A stretch of 64,000 nucleotides of DNA from Ectobius pallidus (lineage: Eukaryota; Arthropoda; Insecta; Blattodea; Ectobiidae): contig CAXKWD010000003.1 in NCBI GenBank assembly GCA_964059195.1, positions 193,464,174 through 193,528,173 of the forward strand, read 5' to 3'. Positions 10,963 through 21,004 of the stretch are shown here, one piece after another; the first letter of the stretch is position 1, and the number at the start of each line of letters is the position of its first letter. The translations under genes and the position numbers were made by a program. The notes below the pieces were generated by a model. It was not told the DNA's origin. It did no database searches and saw only the letters and a program-made list of their open reading frames with translations.

Positions 10963-11315
10963 TTATGAATAATCAATTACACTTAACCAATATTCAAGTA
11001 TAACGGAGTTTTTATTAAAAAAGTATAAAACTGACATTTTCATTAAAACAGAAATTAACAGAAGTTGTTTAAAAATAATGTTTATAGCAAATGTTGTGTC
11101 CATGTAATTTGGACTGACGTCGTGTAATTTGGACGAGGATGGTGTGTAATTTGGTCTGGTACATACGAACACTTAAAATATACTTTATGCATTTATGAAT
11201 GGTATTCCTAACGATATACTGAAATACTATGTTATCTAGGTCACTTTTCACATTTTTGCAATAATAGAAATAGACATCGTTAGTTTCAGCATAGTTTGCC
11301 ACAGGAGAGGTTAAA
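10963..11315 (-). other. Candidate coding remnant with tandem PNY-type motif
   Basis: After a possible CTTAG acceptor the minus strand reads LTSPVANYAETNDVYFYYCK and continues to about 11160. There TGTAATTTGGAC-type words (plus strand, at 11103, 11123 and 11145, spaced 20-22 bp) give the peptide RPNYTPSSSKL followed by SPNYMDTTF. The placement of PNY-MD resembles PNVTPVTMD at 819-840 and PNVTYVTME at 41010-41035. I infer a shared origin; the family is unknown to me. Confidence 0.33.
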
Positions 11316-11451
11316 CTAAGGAAAAGAAATAATTATTATTAACATTATTACAATAGTACTAATAATAAAATCAGGTAAACTGATACAACAAAGTGCCAGT
11401 TTATTTTGTTTAATCAGTTATGATATGCAGATTACAAAAAAAAAGTCAAAT

Positions 11452-11540
11452 TGGCCGGTTTCGGGATTTGAGCCATGGAACTCCAGAATGTGACGCCAAG
11501 ACGTTACCATCTCACCCACCTGGGTCAGTTATGGGATAAG
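11452..11540 (-). mobile_element. tRNA-like SINE head
   Basis: On the minus strand, GGTGGGTGAGATGGTAACG resembles an A box and GGCTCAAATCCCG a B box at tRNA-like spacing. The cloverleaf is not convincing, so I call it a SINE relic and not a tRNA gene. No second copy is seen here. Confidence 0.4.
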
Positions 11541-11685
11541 CGCATTTAAAGCAATAGTGTTGTCATAGCTAACTGTATTTTAATTGCCAAAGCCTTAGAA
11601 ATCACAGTAAAACAAAAGGTTATGTTGTCAAGATAACTGATTTTCATTTTTTTAAATAAATTCTTTCGAATACGTATATTACCAT

Positions 11686-12445
11686 AAAATAGACACTAAA
11701 TTGAGCATAACTCCAAAACAGGTCACCCGATTTTATCCAGTATCAATAGACGTCTTCCCATGGACATTATAAATGTGTATACCAAGTTTCATAAAAATCC
11801 GGCAAAGCGTATTTGAGTTACCGCGTCTTTAAAATAGACACTAAATTGGGTTTTACTACGGTACCGGTCTACCGATTTGGTTCAATAATCAGTAGACTTC
11901 TTCCCATGTACATTATAAATGGTTATACAAATTTTCAAGAAAATCCAATAAAGCATATCTGAGTTATCGCGACTTCTAAAATATTAACATAAAATGCACT
12001 AAATTGGGCATTATTCTGGTACTGGCCAACCGATTTGGTCGAACATCAATAGACGTCTTTCCATGGATATTATAAATGCGTGTACGAAGTTTCATAAAAA
12101 TCCGAAAAAGCGTATTCGAATTATTGCGCCTTTAAAATATAAACTAAATTGGGTTTTACTCCGGTAGCGGTCAACAGATTAGGTTCAAATTCAATAGAGC
12201 ACTTTTCATGGGCGTCATAAATGGGTATACCAAGTTTCGTGGCAATAGGATACAGCGTATTTGAGCTATGGTGCCTTTCTAATATAATCTATTAAAATAG
12301 GCACTAAATTGGGCATTACTCCGGTACCGGTGAACCGATTTGGTTCAATATCAATAGGGTTCTTCCCATGGACATTATAAATGTGTTTTCCAAGTTTCAT
12401 GAAAATCCAAAAAAACATATTTGAGTTATGGTGCGTACAGACACA
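11686..12445 (+). repeat. Five-unit satellite-like array with dimeric pattern
   Basis: Units begin AAAAT(A)...CACTAAATTG at 11686, 11831, 11991, 12134 and 12294, so spacings alternate 145, 160, 143 and 160 bp. Units 1, 3 and 5 follow with a GAGCATAACT/GGGCATTACT-type word, units 2 and 4 with GGGTTTTACT. All share CCGGT...CCGATTTGGTTCAA, CCCATGGACATTATAAATG and CAAGTTTCATAAAAATCC. The repeat is therefore a dimer of about 304 bp. The units are well diverged, so the array is old. It ends near a GACACACGGACAGACA stretch. Confidence 0.85.
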
Positions 12446-12557
12446 CGGACAGACATTTTTTCGTCCACCACACAATCTCATAAAGTACCATACTGGCACT
12501 TAATAATCGCAGTGATAGTGATACATTGATAGTGATAATGATCATAATGATGATGAT

Positions 12558-13350
12558 GATAAGCGTGAAATTTTATAAAACAACCCTTAGCTATATTTAG
12601 TTTTTATATGCTTAAAATACCAATATGAACCAAATTGAATCCACGAAATATCGCGAAATTTACTCGATTCTGCGAAATGTGTCTATGAGCGCGAAATATG
12701 CACCTTCTGTCCGTGAAGTGAGAAATGAGAATGAAAATGTGCCTTAAAATCACAATATTGTGTTTTGGTGTACTGTATTTTCATTTCTTAGCAGCATGCT
12801 TTTTTTCTGCTGTTTCTGTGGCTGTCGAAGATTTACCGATATATCGATATTTGTGATCGATTACAAAGATTGCAGAATTTACACAAAGGTTGTCTGTGAC
12901 CTTGTTTGTACTGTTGAGTACTCTCCTTTCCTGCTATCTCTTTGCCAAGTTAGCGATGCCTATGATCGATTAGAGCAGAAGAGTGTAGAATGTTTGTTAC
13001 TTGTATTCAACAGATTTTGTCTTTTATCCACAGTAGTATGATTGGCACTTCTGTTTGCAAATGGCTATCTGATGGTGTTTAGTAGAAATTACAATAATAT
13101 TTCTCGTAATTATATTTGAACATTAACTCTAATCATGTCTAAATTGAAAGTTACTTCAGTTCATACAAGGGCAGAAGAATATAGAAATGAGGGGGGGGGG
13201 GTGTTAGTTCATGTAAATAAAGAAGCAAAGTTTATCGTTGCTCAATGTTTCCAATGTAGTATAAAGTAATTTATTTCACGAAATACCCACCGAAATAGAA
13301 GGAAGTTAACACCGAAATCAGCCATTTTATTTCACCAATAAATCCGGGCC
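12558..13350. mobile_element. Diverged copy of hAT MITE (see 35101-35864)
   Basis: From ATAAGCGTGAAATTTTATAA to CCAATAAATCCGGGCCC this matches the element at 35101-35864 almost along its length, including the poly-G tract near 13190 and the CCGATATATCGATATTTGTG segment. The left terminus (TAGGGGCC) is not found, and a GAT microsatellite precedes, so the left end is lost or changed. No transposase is present. Confidence 0.75.
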
Positions 13351-13669
13351 CAATGGATCACATTTCAATCTTCAACAGGAAGGCATCACTCAATATCAAG
13401 GGAAAATACTGATGCAGTTGAGCAAATTTTGAGTTCACTGAATTGCTAATTTCACTTCTAACCAGAGTGCACAGAAGTGGTGTGCTGTAGAACTTGTAAT
13501 ATGTTTAGGAACTTGTACATATATTTTTGAAGCTTTAATTGTGCTTTAAAAGTTGTGTCCGTTTTTTGTCTTGTCTTGATTAAGAATTAAAATGCCATGT
13601 CACATGAGACTAATTCTACTTACATGCTACCAATATTTATGGGTACGTAACAAGAACTGGAAATATATG

Positions 13670-14356
13670 GTTATATCTCCTTCACAAATAAAAAGAAATG
13701 CACAGGCATTGGAAATTGGACAGAAAGTTCTTGAGGTGATATCCCAATTTAGATACCTGGGAAATATATTAGATAATGAAGGCAGAATGGACATGTCTAT
13801 AAAGGATCGGATTCAAGCTGGGAACAAAGCATATTCTGCAAACTTAAAATTAATGAAGAGTAAACTATTAACCAGGAAATCGAAAATTTTGATATATAAA
13901 ACACTAGTAAGACCTGTGATTACATATGGTGCAGAAACCTGGACTATGACTAAAACAGACCAAGAAAATTTTAGTCAATTTGAACGTAAAATAATGAGAA
14001 TTTATGAACCAGTAATTGATCATGGAATGTGGAGGATTAGATGCAACCATGAAATTAATGAAATAATTATGGGAGAAGATACAGTGCGATTCATAAAATC
14101 CCAAAGGCTGCAATGGTGGGGCCACTGGAAAGGATGCAAGAAAATAGAATACCTCAAAAAATGCTCAAAGCAAGACTCTACTCAATGAGGAAAAGAGGAA
14201 GACCAAGATTGAGGTGGATAGATTGTATAATCGAGGACTTGAAAAGTATGAAAGTGAAAGGATGGAGAGAGAAGATCACGAATAGAGAACATGGAGGCTA
14301 ATAGTAAGGGAGGCCAAGGCTTACCCAGGGCTGTAGCGCCATATAGTAAGTAAGTA
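13670..14356 (+). pseudogene. RTE-like LINE 3' fragment (reverse transcriptase C-terminus)
   Basis: Reads SQFRYLGNILDNEGRMDMSI, GNKAYSANLKLMKSKLL, YKTLVRPVITYGAETWTM, FERKIMRIYEPV and then QRLQWWGHW, the conserved segment after the polymerase palm in this LINE group. A frameshift near 14125 moves to a frame with KRGRPRLRWIDCIIEDLKSM. The insert is absent from the homologous places at 20120 and 46735, and the flanks GTAACAAGAACTGG and GTAACAAAAACAGG form a 14-bp near-perfect target duplication, so the borders are good to a few bases. The 3' end is a short GTAA tract. Confidence 0.8.
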
Positions 14357-14689
14357 ACAAAAACAGGAGGCAAAATATTAAATTGTTTGTAGAACCTGCT
14401 GAATTCAAAAGTGGAAGTTCTCCTTTTCAGGGAATGTAAGCACTCAGTGGTGCTGACTAACAAAACAAAAAACAAAACAAACAAAAATTAAAAATTATGT
14501 GATAAGCACTTCTGAAAAAAATAATCAGAAGACTACAGCAAGATAATTTGGACACATATTTCCGTGTAAATAATATTATGAGAACTACTACACATGAAAT
14601 AATTATAATTTACTGAAACCACTAACTTTGTAATTAATCAGATTCTCACAATTACAATGAAAATATGTAGATATTTCACCTGAACTTGA

Positions 14690-15039
14690 AAAATAAAGTG
14701 TTGAGGTCAAACTCCATACACTAGAAGAGCTTAAAGACAATATCAGAAGAGAAATTAACTCTATCACAGAAGCTGAACTTATGGGGGTGAAAGAAAATTT
14801 CCTAAAAAAGGTGCCAGTGTTGTGTGGATACAAGAGGGCATTTGCAACATATTATCTTGTGATGAGGTACAAGGTTACTTTCATTGTAATTTTAACTGTA
14901 ATTGTGAGAACCTGAATCGTTACATCGTTAGCGGTTTTATTTGTGCAGATATTTCACCCGGTTGCTCAGGAGTTACAGCTGTGGCCACAGCGATGCAGAA
15001 ATCTGCATGATTGGTCAAATCGTACGTGAAACACACTGT
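14690..15039 (+). mobile_element. IS630-type element remnant (transposase tail plus terminal repeat)
   Basis: The plus strand encodes LHTLEELKDNIRREINSITE and AELMGVKENFLKK, a typical C-terminal tail of insect IS630/Tc1-mariner-type transposases. It is followed by the terminal repeat also present inverted in the element at 47593-48144 (CATTGTAATTTTAACTGTAA, GATATTTCACCC and ACGTG(G/A)(G/A)ACACA). The terminus CACACTG is followed by TA. The left end is missing. The same remnant, further decayed, is in duplication copy 2 at about 20500-20817. Confidence 0.6.
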
Positions 15040-15235
15040 AGCATGGTATCTAAAAAATAAGACCCTAAATGAAATTATACTTAACAGATCCAATAGTACA
15101 GCAGTCAGCCGCAGGAAGAGAGGGATTGGCCAGTGCATGAGGAGGTGCTTAAAAGCCGGACACTCTCACTGTTAAGTTCTATTTGATGATGTCCAATTTG
15201 CTGCTTAAAAATTTCAAAATCTATTCACTTCATCT

Positions 15236-16200
15236 TCAATTAAGTTTGCCTTTTTCATGTTTGAGCATATGTATCCTGAATGGCGTGGGCTGTGCAAAAC
15301 TTTGAGGACAAATTGTGCACTTGTAAGGTTTATCACTGATATGAGTACTAATGTGATAACCTAATGATTGCCTGCTTTTGCTCCAATGATTACAATGTGC
15401 ACACTTGTATTTTCTCTCTTTACTATGAACCAATTGAACATGAGTTTTTAAATGACTACTCTGTGTAAAGAACTTGCTACACTGATCACATTTAAAAGAT
15501 CTCTTCCCTAAATGAACGGTATTGATGTGAGTCAGAAGATGTGTTCTCTGCCGAAAAGATTTATGACACTCATCACATTGGAATGGTCGCGCTCCATCAT
15601 GTAAACGCATGTGTACTTTCAATGCCTCAGAGCATTTAAAAGCACAATTACATATCTTACATAGAAAATTTCTTTCCTCGCTGTGATTACGCAAATAATG
15701 TGACTTTAGAGTGGATTTCAGTTTGAAACTTTTCTTACACATACTGCACGTGCATTTTCTTTCATCACTGTGAATATCACCGTGTATTTTCAAACTCTGG
15801 GCACGATCAAATGTTTTCCCACATATTGGGCATATCCAAAATTCTTGACTCTTTCAGAGTGCACCACTAAATGCAAATTAAGGGCACCAACAGCACGAAA
15901 TCTCTTATCACAGGTGTCACATTTAAATGGTTTCCTTTCTGGATGATTCCTGTAGTAGTGTCGATTCAAATGAATGCCATCTTTTAATTTCTCATTACAC
16001 AGTTCAAAAACTAGAGGATCCTTAGAGTCATGTGTTCTTAAGTGTGAAGACAATTTCTTCTTAGTATTGGACTGTTCATAACATATATAACAAGTAAAGA
16101 TTTTCTCGGAAGAAATCTTACGTTTCTGTTTATTCCCCAGGTGATGTTTACTCTCTTCAGTTCTCAAAATTTGGAAATCATTCTTTTCTTTATTGTTTAC
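15236..16200 (-). pseudogene. C2H2 zinc-finger exon, frameshifted copy
   Basis: Homologous along its length to the intact exon at 21005-21988. An extra dinucleotide at about 15832 (GGGCATATCC versus GGGCATCC in the intact copy) shifts the frame inside the fourth finger. The upstream part therefore ends at a stop near 15790, and the downstream fingers (CSMCKKSFKLKSTLKSH and on) lie in another frame. A Cys of the second finger is also lost (LVFELCNEK versus LVCELCNEK). The acceptor TTTTTCAG upstream of 16200 is retained. Two independent lesions suggest loss of function, though a sequencing error at the indel cannot be excluded. Confidence 0.8.
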
Positions 16201-16271
16201 CTGAAAAATAAGAACAAATGGGTGTACAGAGAGTATCATTGTTCTTTTTATACACCCTACCTATTAATCTT

Positions 16272-16573
16272 GGGGTACGCCGTAGCATAGTGGTTGAGGC
16301 GCTGCGCTACAAACCAGAAGGTTGCGGGTTCGATCCCCGATGAGGTCGTTGGAGTTTTTCAATTGGCCTAATTCTTCTGGTGGCACTATGGCCCTGGGGT
16401 CGACTCAGCCTCCAACAGAAATGAGTACCAGGAGCAATCCTGGGGGTAAAGGCGGCCGGTGCGTAAGGCTGACAACCTTACCACCTTCATGTGCCGATGC
16501 CTAAAAATCTGTGAGCCTCAACTTCCTGGAACCCTCTGGGCCTCCATGGCCTGTAATGGGAACACTTTACTTT
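16272..16573 (+). mobile_element. tRNA-derived SINE, family 1, with 13-bp target duplication
   Basis: Starts GGGGTACGCC. The tRNA-like head has an A-box-like TAGCATAGTGGTTGAGG and an exact B box GGTTCGATCCCC, followed by a body shared with 2057-2362 and a GGCCTCCATGGCC segment near the end. The perfect duplication ACCTATTAATCTT lies at 16259-16271 and 16574-16586. It is absent from the homologous site at about 22050 in duplication copy 2, so it inserted after the duplication (or was lost there). Confidence 0.9.
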
Positions 16574-17142
16574 ACCTATTAATCTTATTTATTCATTATA
16601 GGGGATTTAAGGTGTAATGCACCAACATCAGGAATTAACGATTGTAATGCCGGTTAAGTAAATTTTGCTTGGCCCCAACAGAGACTGCAGATTCCTTTTC
16701 TTCACAGCCCTGGAAGCTTTTCTGAAGATTTTCTCACGCCCAACATGCGGTTGGACATGCAACTACTTAACTACACTACTTTCACAGAAAGTAGGCCTAT
16801 ACTTCCATCAGTGGAAAATACCTCCGTTCCAAATTCAGACACAAGCTGTCCCAAAAAATTAGTTTTGCTTTAAGCATGTTTACGGTCTTCTTTCTTCCAT
16901 AAATGTCAAGGTCATTGTCATGACAAGTCACCAAATAATTGCTGCCAGTTCACATTGAGAAGGAGCAACGTAAAACTGTAGTCAAGAGAAGGAGATGTTG
17001 CAAAAAACTGTTAAGATCTTAAAAAAAGGCAATTAAAATCATAATTTTTTGGTCTACAGTGAACCAAAATAAACATACATTACACTGGGCTTAACCCTTG
17101 GAAAAAGGATTTTTCCTCAACTTCCTAGCTAGCAATAACCAT

Positions 17143-17626
17143 CTTTTCTTCTTCCTCCCTTGACCAAGAGGGTCTTAGAGCAAATCAACGTCTGAGGGTA
17201 AAGGTGTCCTTGGCGGTCTTTCAGATTTGGTCAAAAACAAGGGGTGACCAAACTTGCAAATATAATTCATAGTAGTCCATTTTACACACTGGTCCAAAAT
17301 ACACGGACTAACGCACATGCAGCTACAATTACTTTATTACAATTACAAATCCAAATAAATAAATACACCAACTGTATATTGAGTAGTGTATGATTTTATT
17401 GCTCTGAAGGAATACTGAATAGATGCAATAATTTAGAAGATACTTTTACAATAGTAATTCTAATTTTTAATACCAATTTCGAGTTTAATTTCCTCATTAC
17501 ACACTCTGCACACTTTCGTCTCGCACATCATACCAACTTTCAATTTGAGGTAAGAGGCAATCAGGATAGGAACAGTCATATTGGTGTTAGTGGCATGTAG
17601 AATTAGAACTGAACTTAACTGAATCA
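17143..17626. other. Spacer between the two duplication copies
   Basis: Not shared with either copy as far as I can see. AT-rich, no genes. Confidence 0.5.
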
Positions 17627-17902
17627 CATTTCAATCTTCAACAGGAAGGCATCAATCAATATCAAGGGAAAATACTGATGCAGTTGAGCAAATTTTGAGT
17701 TCACTGAATTGCTAATTTCACTTCTAACCAGAGTGCACAGAAGTGGTGTGCTGTAGAACGTGTAATAAGTTATGTTTAGGAACTTGCACATATATTTTTG
17801 AAGCTTTAATTGTGTTTTAAAAGCTGTGTCTGTTTTTGTCTTGTCTTGATTAAGAATTAAAATGCCAGGTCACATGAGACTAATTTTACTTACATGCTAC
17901 AG

Positions 17903-18093
17903 ATACCTCAGGTTAGATTGCACAAGACTACTCAGAATTTTATGTATATGGGCTGTAAGCTTTATAATTGTTTGCCACCACACCATATAGCTCTGCCCAT
18001 TATTGTATTCAAGAACAAACTTAGAACGTGGCCTCTCAATAATCTTATATATGAAGTCAAAGAGTTTTTTAATGTTGATTTGTCTAGTATATA
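17903..18093 (+). pseudogene. LINE C-terminal fragment, first part (outer shell of nest)
   Basis: Reads YMGCKLYNCLPPHHIAL and FKNKLRTWPLNNLIYEVKEF, the end of ORF2 in CR1/Jockey-like LINEs (compare MYNKLPSKITQLP...FKSKLFILL at about 61200 in this window). The duplicate copy 1 reads through this point (TACATGCTACCAATATTTAT), which fixes the insertion site. The fragment is interrupted at 18094 by mariner and resumes at 20008-20107, ending in an ATA-rich tail. Confidence 0.72.
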
Positions 18094-18118
18094 CGAGGGT
18101 CATCCAGAAAGTAAGGTT

Positions 18119-18699
18119 TCACTTGATTTTTTCACTATGGTTTCACTTGAATTACAATCGCAGTTAAAATTGGAGTGGGGGAAGGAACACTACATACGAA
18201 AAGGATCTAAAGTCAGTAAACTAGGCCTCGCTTGGATTAGACTCGGTGCGTGGAGAATGATTAAGGTCATAGATGAAAACGGAATGAGAGTTTGTCCATT
18301 ATGTAAGGGGGAAGAATCATGGTTTCATATTTTGGCGAATTGTGAAGGTTTGGAAAATTGGAGGGGAAAATATTTACCATTATCTTTTATGGAATCAAAT
18401 AGGGATCAACGGAAATGTTTGGAGTTACTGACGGGGAAAAACGTTGAGGAAGGCATTGGGAAGTTTTTAATGAAGGCGAGACAGCTCAGGTTTGAAAAAG
18501 CGACGAATTGGAGAGCGGGTGTGGAGGGTAAGGAATAGATTTAGTTTGTTTGTGTTATTTTGAATTTATATTATTTGTTCTTTTTTTTTTTGTGTGTTTT
18601 TGCGTAAGCATGGACGGTCCATGCGGACCCATGCGACTGTTTGCATTGGAATTTGTAAAAAGTTAATGATTGTAATAAACACTTACTAATACTAATACT
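18119..18699 (+). mobile_element. 5'-truncated LINE inside mariner
   Basis: Flanked by the direct repeat AAGTAAGGTT at 18109-18118 and 18700-18709, inside the mariner terminal repeat. The open frame to 18538 reads WIRLGAWRMIKV and a Cys-Cys-His-Cys motif CPLCKGEESWFHILANC, typical of the extreme C-terminus of several LINE clades. A 3' untranslated region follows, ending in an ACTAAT repeat tail. It lies between the mariner terminal repeat and the transposase stop, so the transposase frame is not hit. Confidence 0.8.
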
Positions 18700-18782
18700 A
18701 AGTAAGGTTACAACATTTATGAAGGATCGAAACTTGCTTGTATTTTATTTAAATTCACAGGATGTTTCACAAATATATTAAA

Positions 18783-19846
18783 CTATTTTTCAACATAATC
18801 GCCGTCGAGATCGAGACATTTCAGCTTTTGTATGCCAGTGTCATAGACCTCCGCCGCCAGCTCCTTCAGCCACTTCTTCACAGCTTCCTGGACCTCCTGA
18901 TCGTTGGAAAAACGTTTCCCACCCAAAAACTCCTTTAGTTTAGTGAAAAGGTGATAGTCCGAGGGCGCCAAGTCGGGTGAATAGGGGGATGGGTGACAAT
19001 ATCCCATCCAAACGATGTCAGCAGCTCCTGTGAAACTCGCGCGGTGTGGGACCTGGCGTTGTCATGCAGGAGGCTGACTCCCTGGGTCAGCATTCCCCTT
19101 CTGCGGTTCTGAATGGCTCTTCTGAGTTTTTTAAGGGTTTTGCAGTATGCCTGTGCATTAATCGTAGTCCCTTTAGGCATAAAATCCACCAAAAGGACCC
19201 CCTTACGGTCCCAAAAAACAGACGCCATGACTTTTCTGGCTGAATGGGTCCTCTTGAACTTTTTGGTGGCTGGGGAAGATGAGTGACGCCACTGAAGTGA
19301 TTGTCTTTTGGATTCTGGGGTATAGTGACACACCCAAGTCTCATCCCCCGTCACGATCGAGTCCAGAAAAGCTTCTCCCTCCTGTGCAAAACGATCCAAA
19401 AATTCACGCGCGGCAGTCACGCGATTTTGACGGTGCTCCGGTGTGAGCATTCTAGGCACCCATCTCGCACACAACTTCTTAAAACCAAGTTTTTCCGACA
19501 CAATATCACCCAGGAGACTTCGTGAAATGTCAGGAAATTTTTCGTGAAGGTCGTCAAGTGTCACACGGCAGTCATTTCGCACTTGTTCTTCAATTTTTTG
19601 CAAAATTTCGTCAGAAATCACTGATGGTCTCCCACTCCGTGCCTCATCGTGAGTATCAGTACGGCCTTCTCTGAACAACCTAACCCACTTCGTGACATGT
19701 TGTCGACTCATCACATCATTACCATAAACTTCCACGAGTTTCCGATGGATATTCGCGGCGGTATTCTTCAGCAAAGTCAAAAAACGGATGACCGCGCGAA
19801 TCTCGCACGGACGGGAGGTGGCGGGAGCACGCGACGACCTCTCCAT
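18783..19846 (-). pseudogene. Mariner transposase with one frameshift
   Basis: DDD-type transposase that cuts and pastes the element between its terminal repeats. The N-terminal helix-turn-helix region has SRQHVTKWVRLFREGRTD and ARSGRPSV; the linker WVPRML precedes the catalytic core. First Asp in IVTGDETWVCHY, second in LLHDNARSHTA, third in SPDLAPSDYHLF, which is in another frame. The break is at about 18990, where a run of five C falls one short of the length needed to keep the frame. Apart from this the gene is open from 19846 to 18783 and of normal length (about 345 codons). So it is either a very recently killed copy or one with a sequencing error in a homopolymer. Confidence 0.9.
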
Positions 19847-20107
19847 CGGAAGAATTTATTGTGACTGAACTAAATAACCGAAAAACACGCGGGACCAAAC
19901 AAACTGACCGTTAGGTTCCCCCCTACGTGCCAGGCACGTCAAATTCGAAACAAAAAATTTCCTCGGCCTCAGGAGCCCTTGTAACCTTACTTTCTGGATG
20001 ACCCTCGTAAGTTATGTGTTTTTATATAATTATGTAATTTTGTGTTTTTATATACTGACGTAGCCTATTGTTATTTTACTTAATGGCATAATAATAATAA
20101 TAACAAT

Positions 20108-20500
20108 ACCAATATTTATGGGTAATGAAAACTGGAGGCAAAATATTAAATTGTTTGTAGAACCTGTTGAATTCAAAAGTGGAAGTTCTCCTTTTCAGGG
20201 AATGTAAGTACTCAATGGTGCTGACTAACAATAAAAATATTAAAAATTATGGGGTAGGCACTTCTGAAGAAAAAAATGTTTGTTTTTCCAACAACAACAA
20301 AATCAGAAGACTACAGCAAGATAATTTGGACACATATTCCCGTGCAAATAATATTATGAGAACTACTACACTTGAAATAATTACATTTTACTGAAACCGC
20401 TAACTTTTAATTAATCAGGTTCTCTTAATTACAATTAAAATACATAGATATTTCACCCAAACTTGAACTTGAAAAATAAAGTGTATAGGTCAAATCCTAT
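20108..20500 (+). repeat. Duplication block B of copy 2, continuing after the nest
   Basis: Resumes at CCAATATTTATGGGTAATGA the sequence interrupted at 17902, and matches 14357-14600 of copy 1 and 46536-46750 (inverted). Non-coding as far as I can see; the apparent short open frame is shared by shadow only. Confidence 0.6.
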
Positions 20501-20817
20501 ACATTAAAAGTAACTTAAAGACACTATCACAAGATAAATTAACTCTATCTCGGGAGCTGAACTTACGCGAGTGAAAGAAAATTTCCTAAAAATGAGCCAG
20601 TGGATGCAAGAGGAGGACATTTCCAACATATCTTGTGTTAAGGTATGTGGTTATTTTCATTGTAATTTTAACTGTAATTGTGAAAACCTGAATCATTACA
20701 TCCTTAGTGGTTTTATTTGCTTAGATATTTCACCCGATCGCTCAGGAGTTACAGCTGTGGCCACTGCAACACAGAAACCTGCATGATTGGCCAAATCGTA
20801 TGTGAAACACATTGTAG
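20501..20817 (+). mobile_element. IS630-type remnant, copy 2
   Basis: Counterpart of 14690-15039. The transposase tail is still visible (VKENFLKMSQW) and is followed by the terminal repeat, ending ACACATTG before TA. It is further decayed than copy 1: stops lie in the tail. Confidence 0.55.
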
Positions 20818-21004
20818 TATGGTAACTAAATAATAAAACCCTAAATGAAATTATACTTAACAGACCCAATAGTACAGCAGTCAGCCGCATAGACGTTTAT
20901 GGAAGGGAGAGAGGGATGGGCCAGTGCATGAGGAGGTGCTTAAAAGTCAAACACTCTCACTCTTGCTACATATATAATTACGTACAATTTGCTGCTTACA
21001 AATT

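Larger units (their letters stand above)
13357..17142. repeat. Segmental duplication, copy 1
   Basis: Starts ATCACATTTCAATCTTCAAC, runs through a zinc-finger exon and ends near CTTCCTAGCTAGC. The same order and orientation recurs in copy 2 at 17627-34588. Private insertions in copy 1 are a LINE (about 13670-14356) and a SINE (16272-16573). Where copy 2 has its large insertions, copy 1 reads straight through, so it serves as the empty-site reference. An isolated piece of the first part recurs inverted at 46536-47022. Confidence 0.88.
18094..20007 (-). mobile_element. Mariner element with TA target duplication
   Basis: Both ends carry the same inverted repeat beginning CGAGGGTCATCCAGAAAGTA (identical for at least 25 bp), and TA lies immediately outside at 18092-18093 and 20008-20009. 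Removing the inner LINE (18119-18699 plus one duplicated site) leaves about 1.32 kb, the normal length of a mariner. The transposase is on the minus strand. Because the terminal repeats are still perfect, the insertion is fairly young. Confidence 0.93.

Noticed and set aside
12760..13041. 93-residue Cys/Phe-rich open frame
   Set aside because: It lies within the hAT MITE body and is only partly open in the second copy (35207-35404); no codon conservation is evident.
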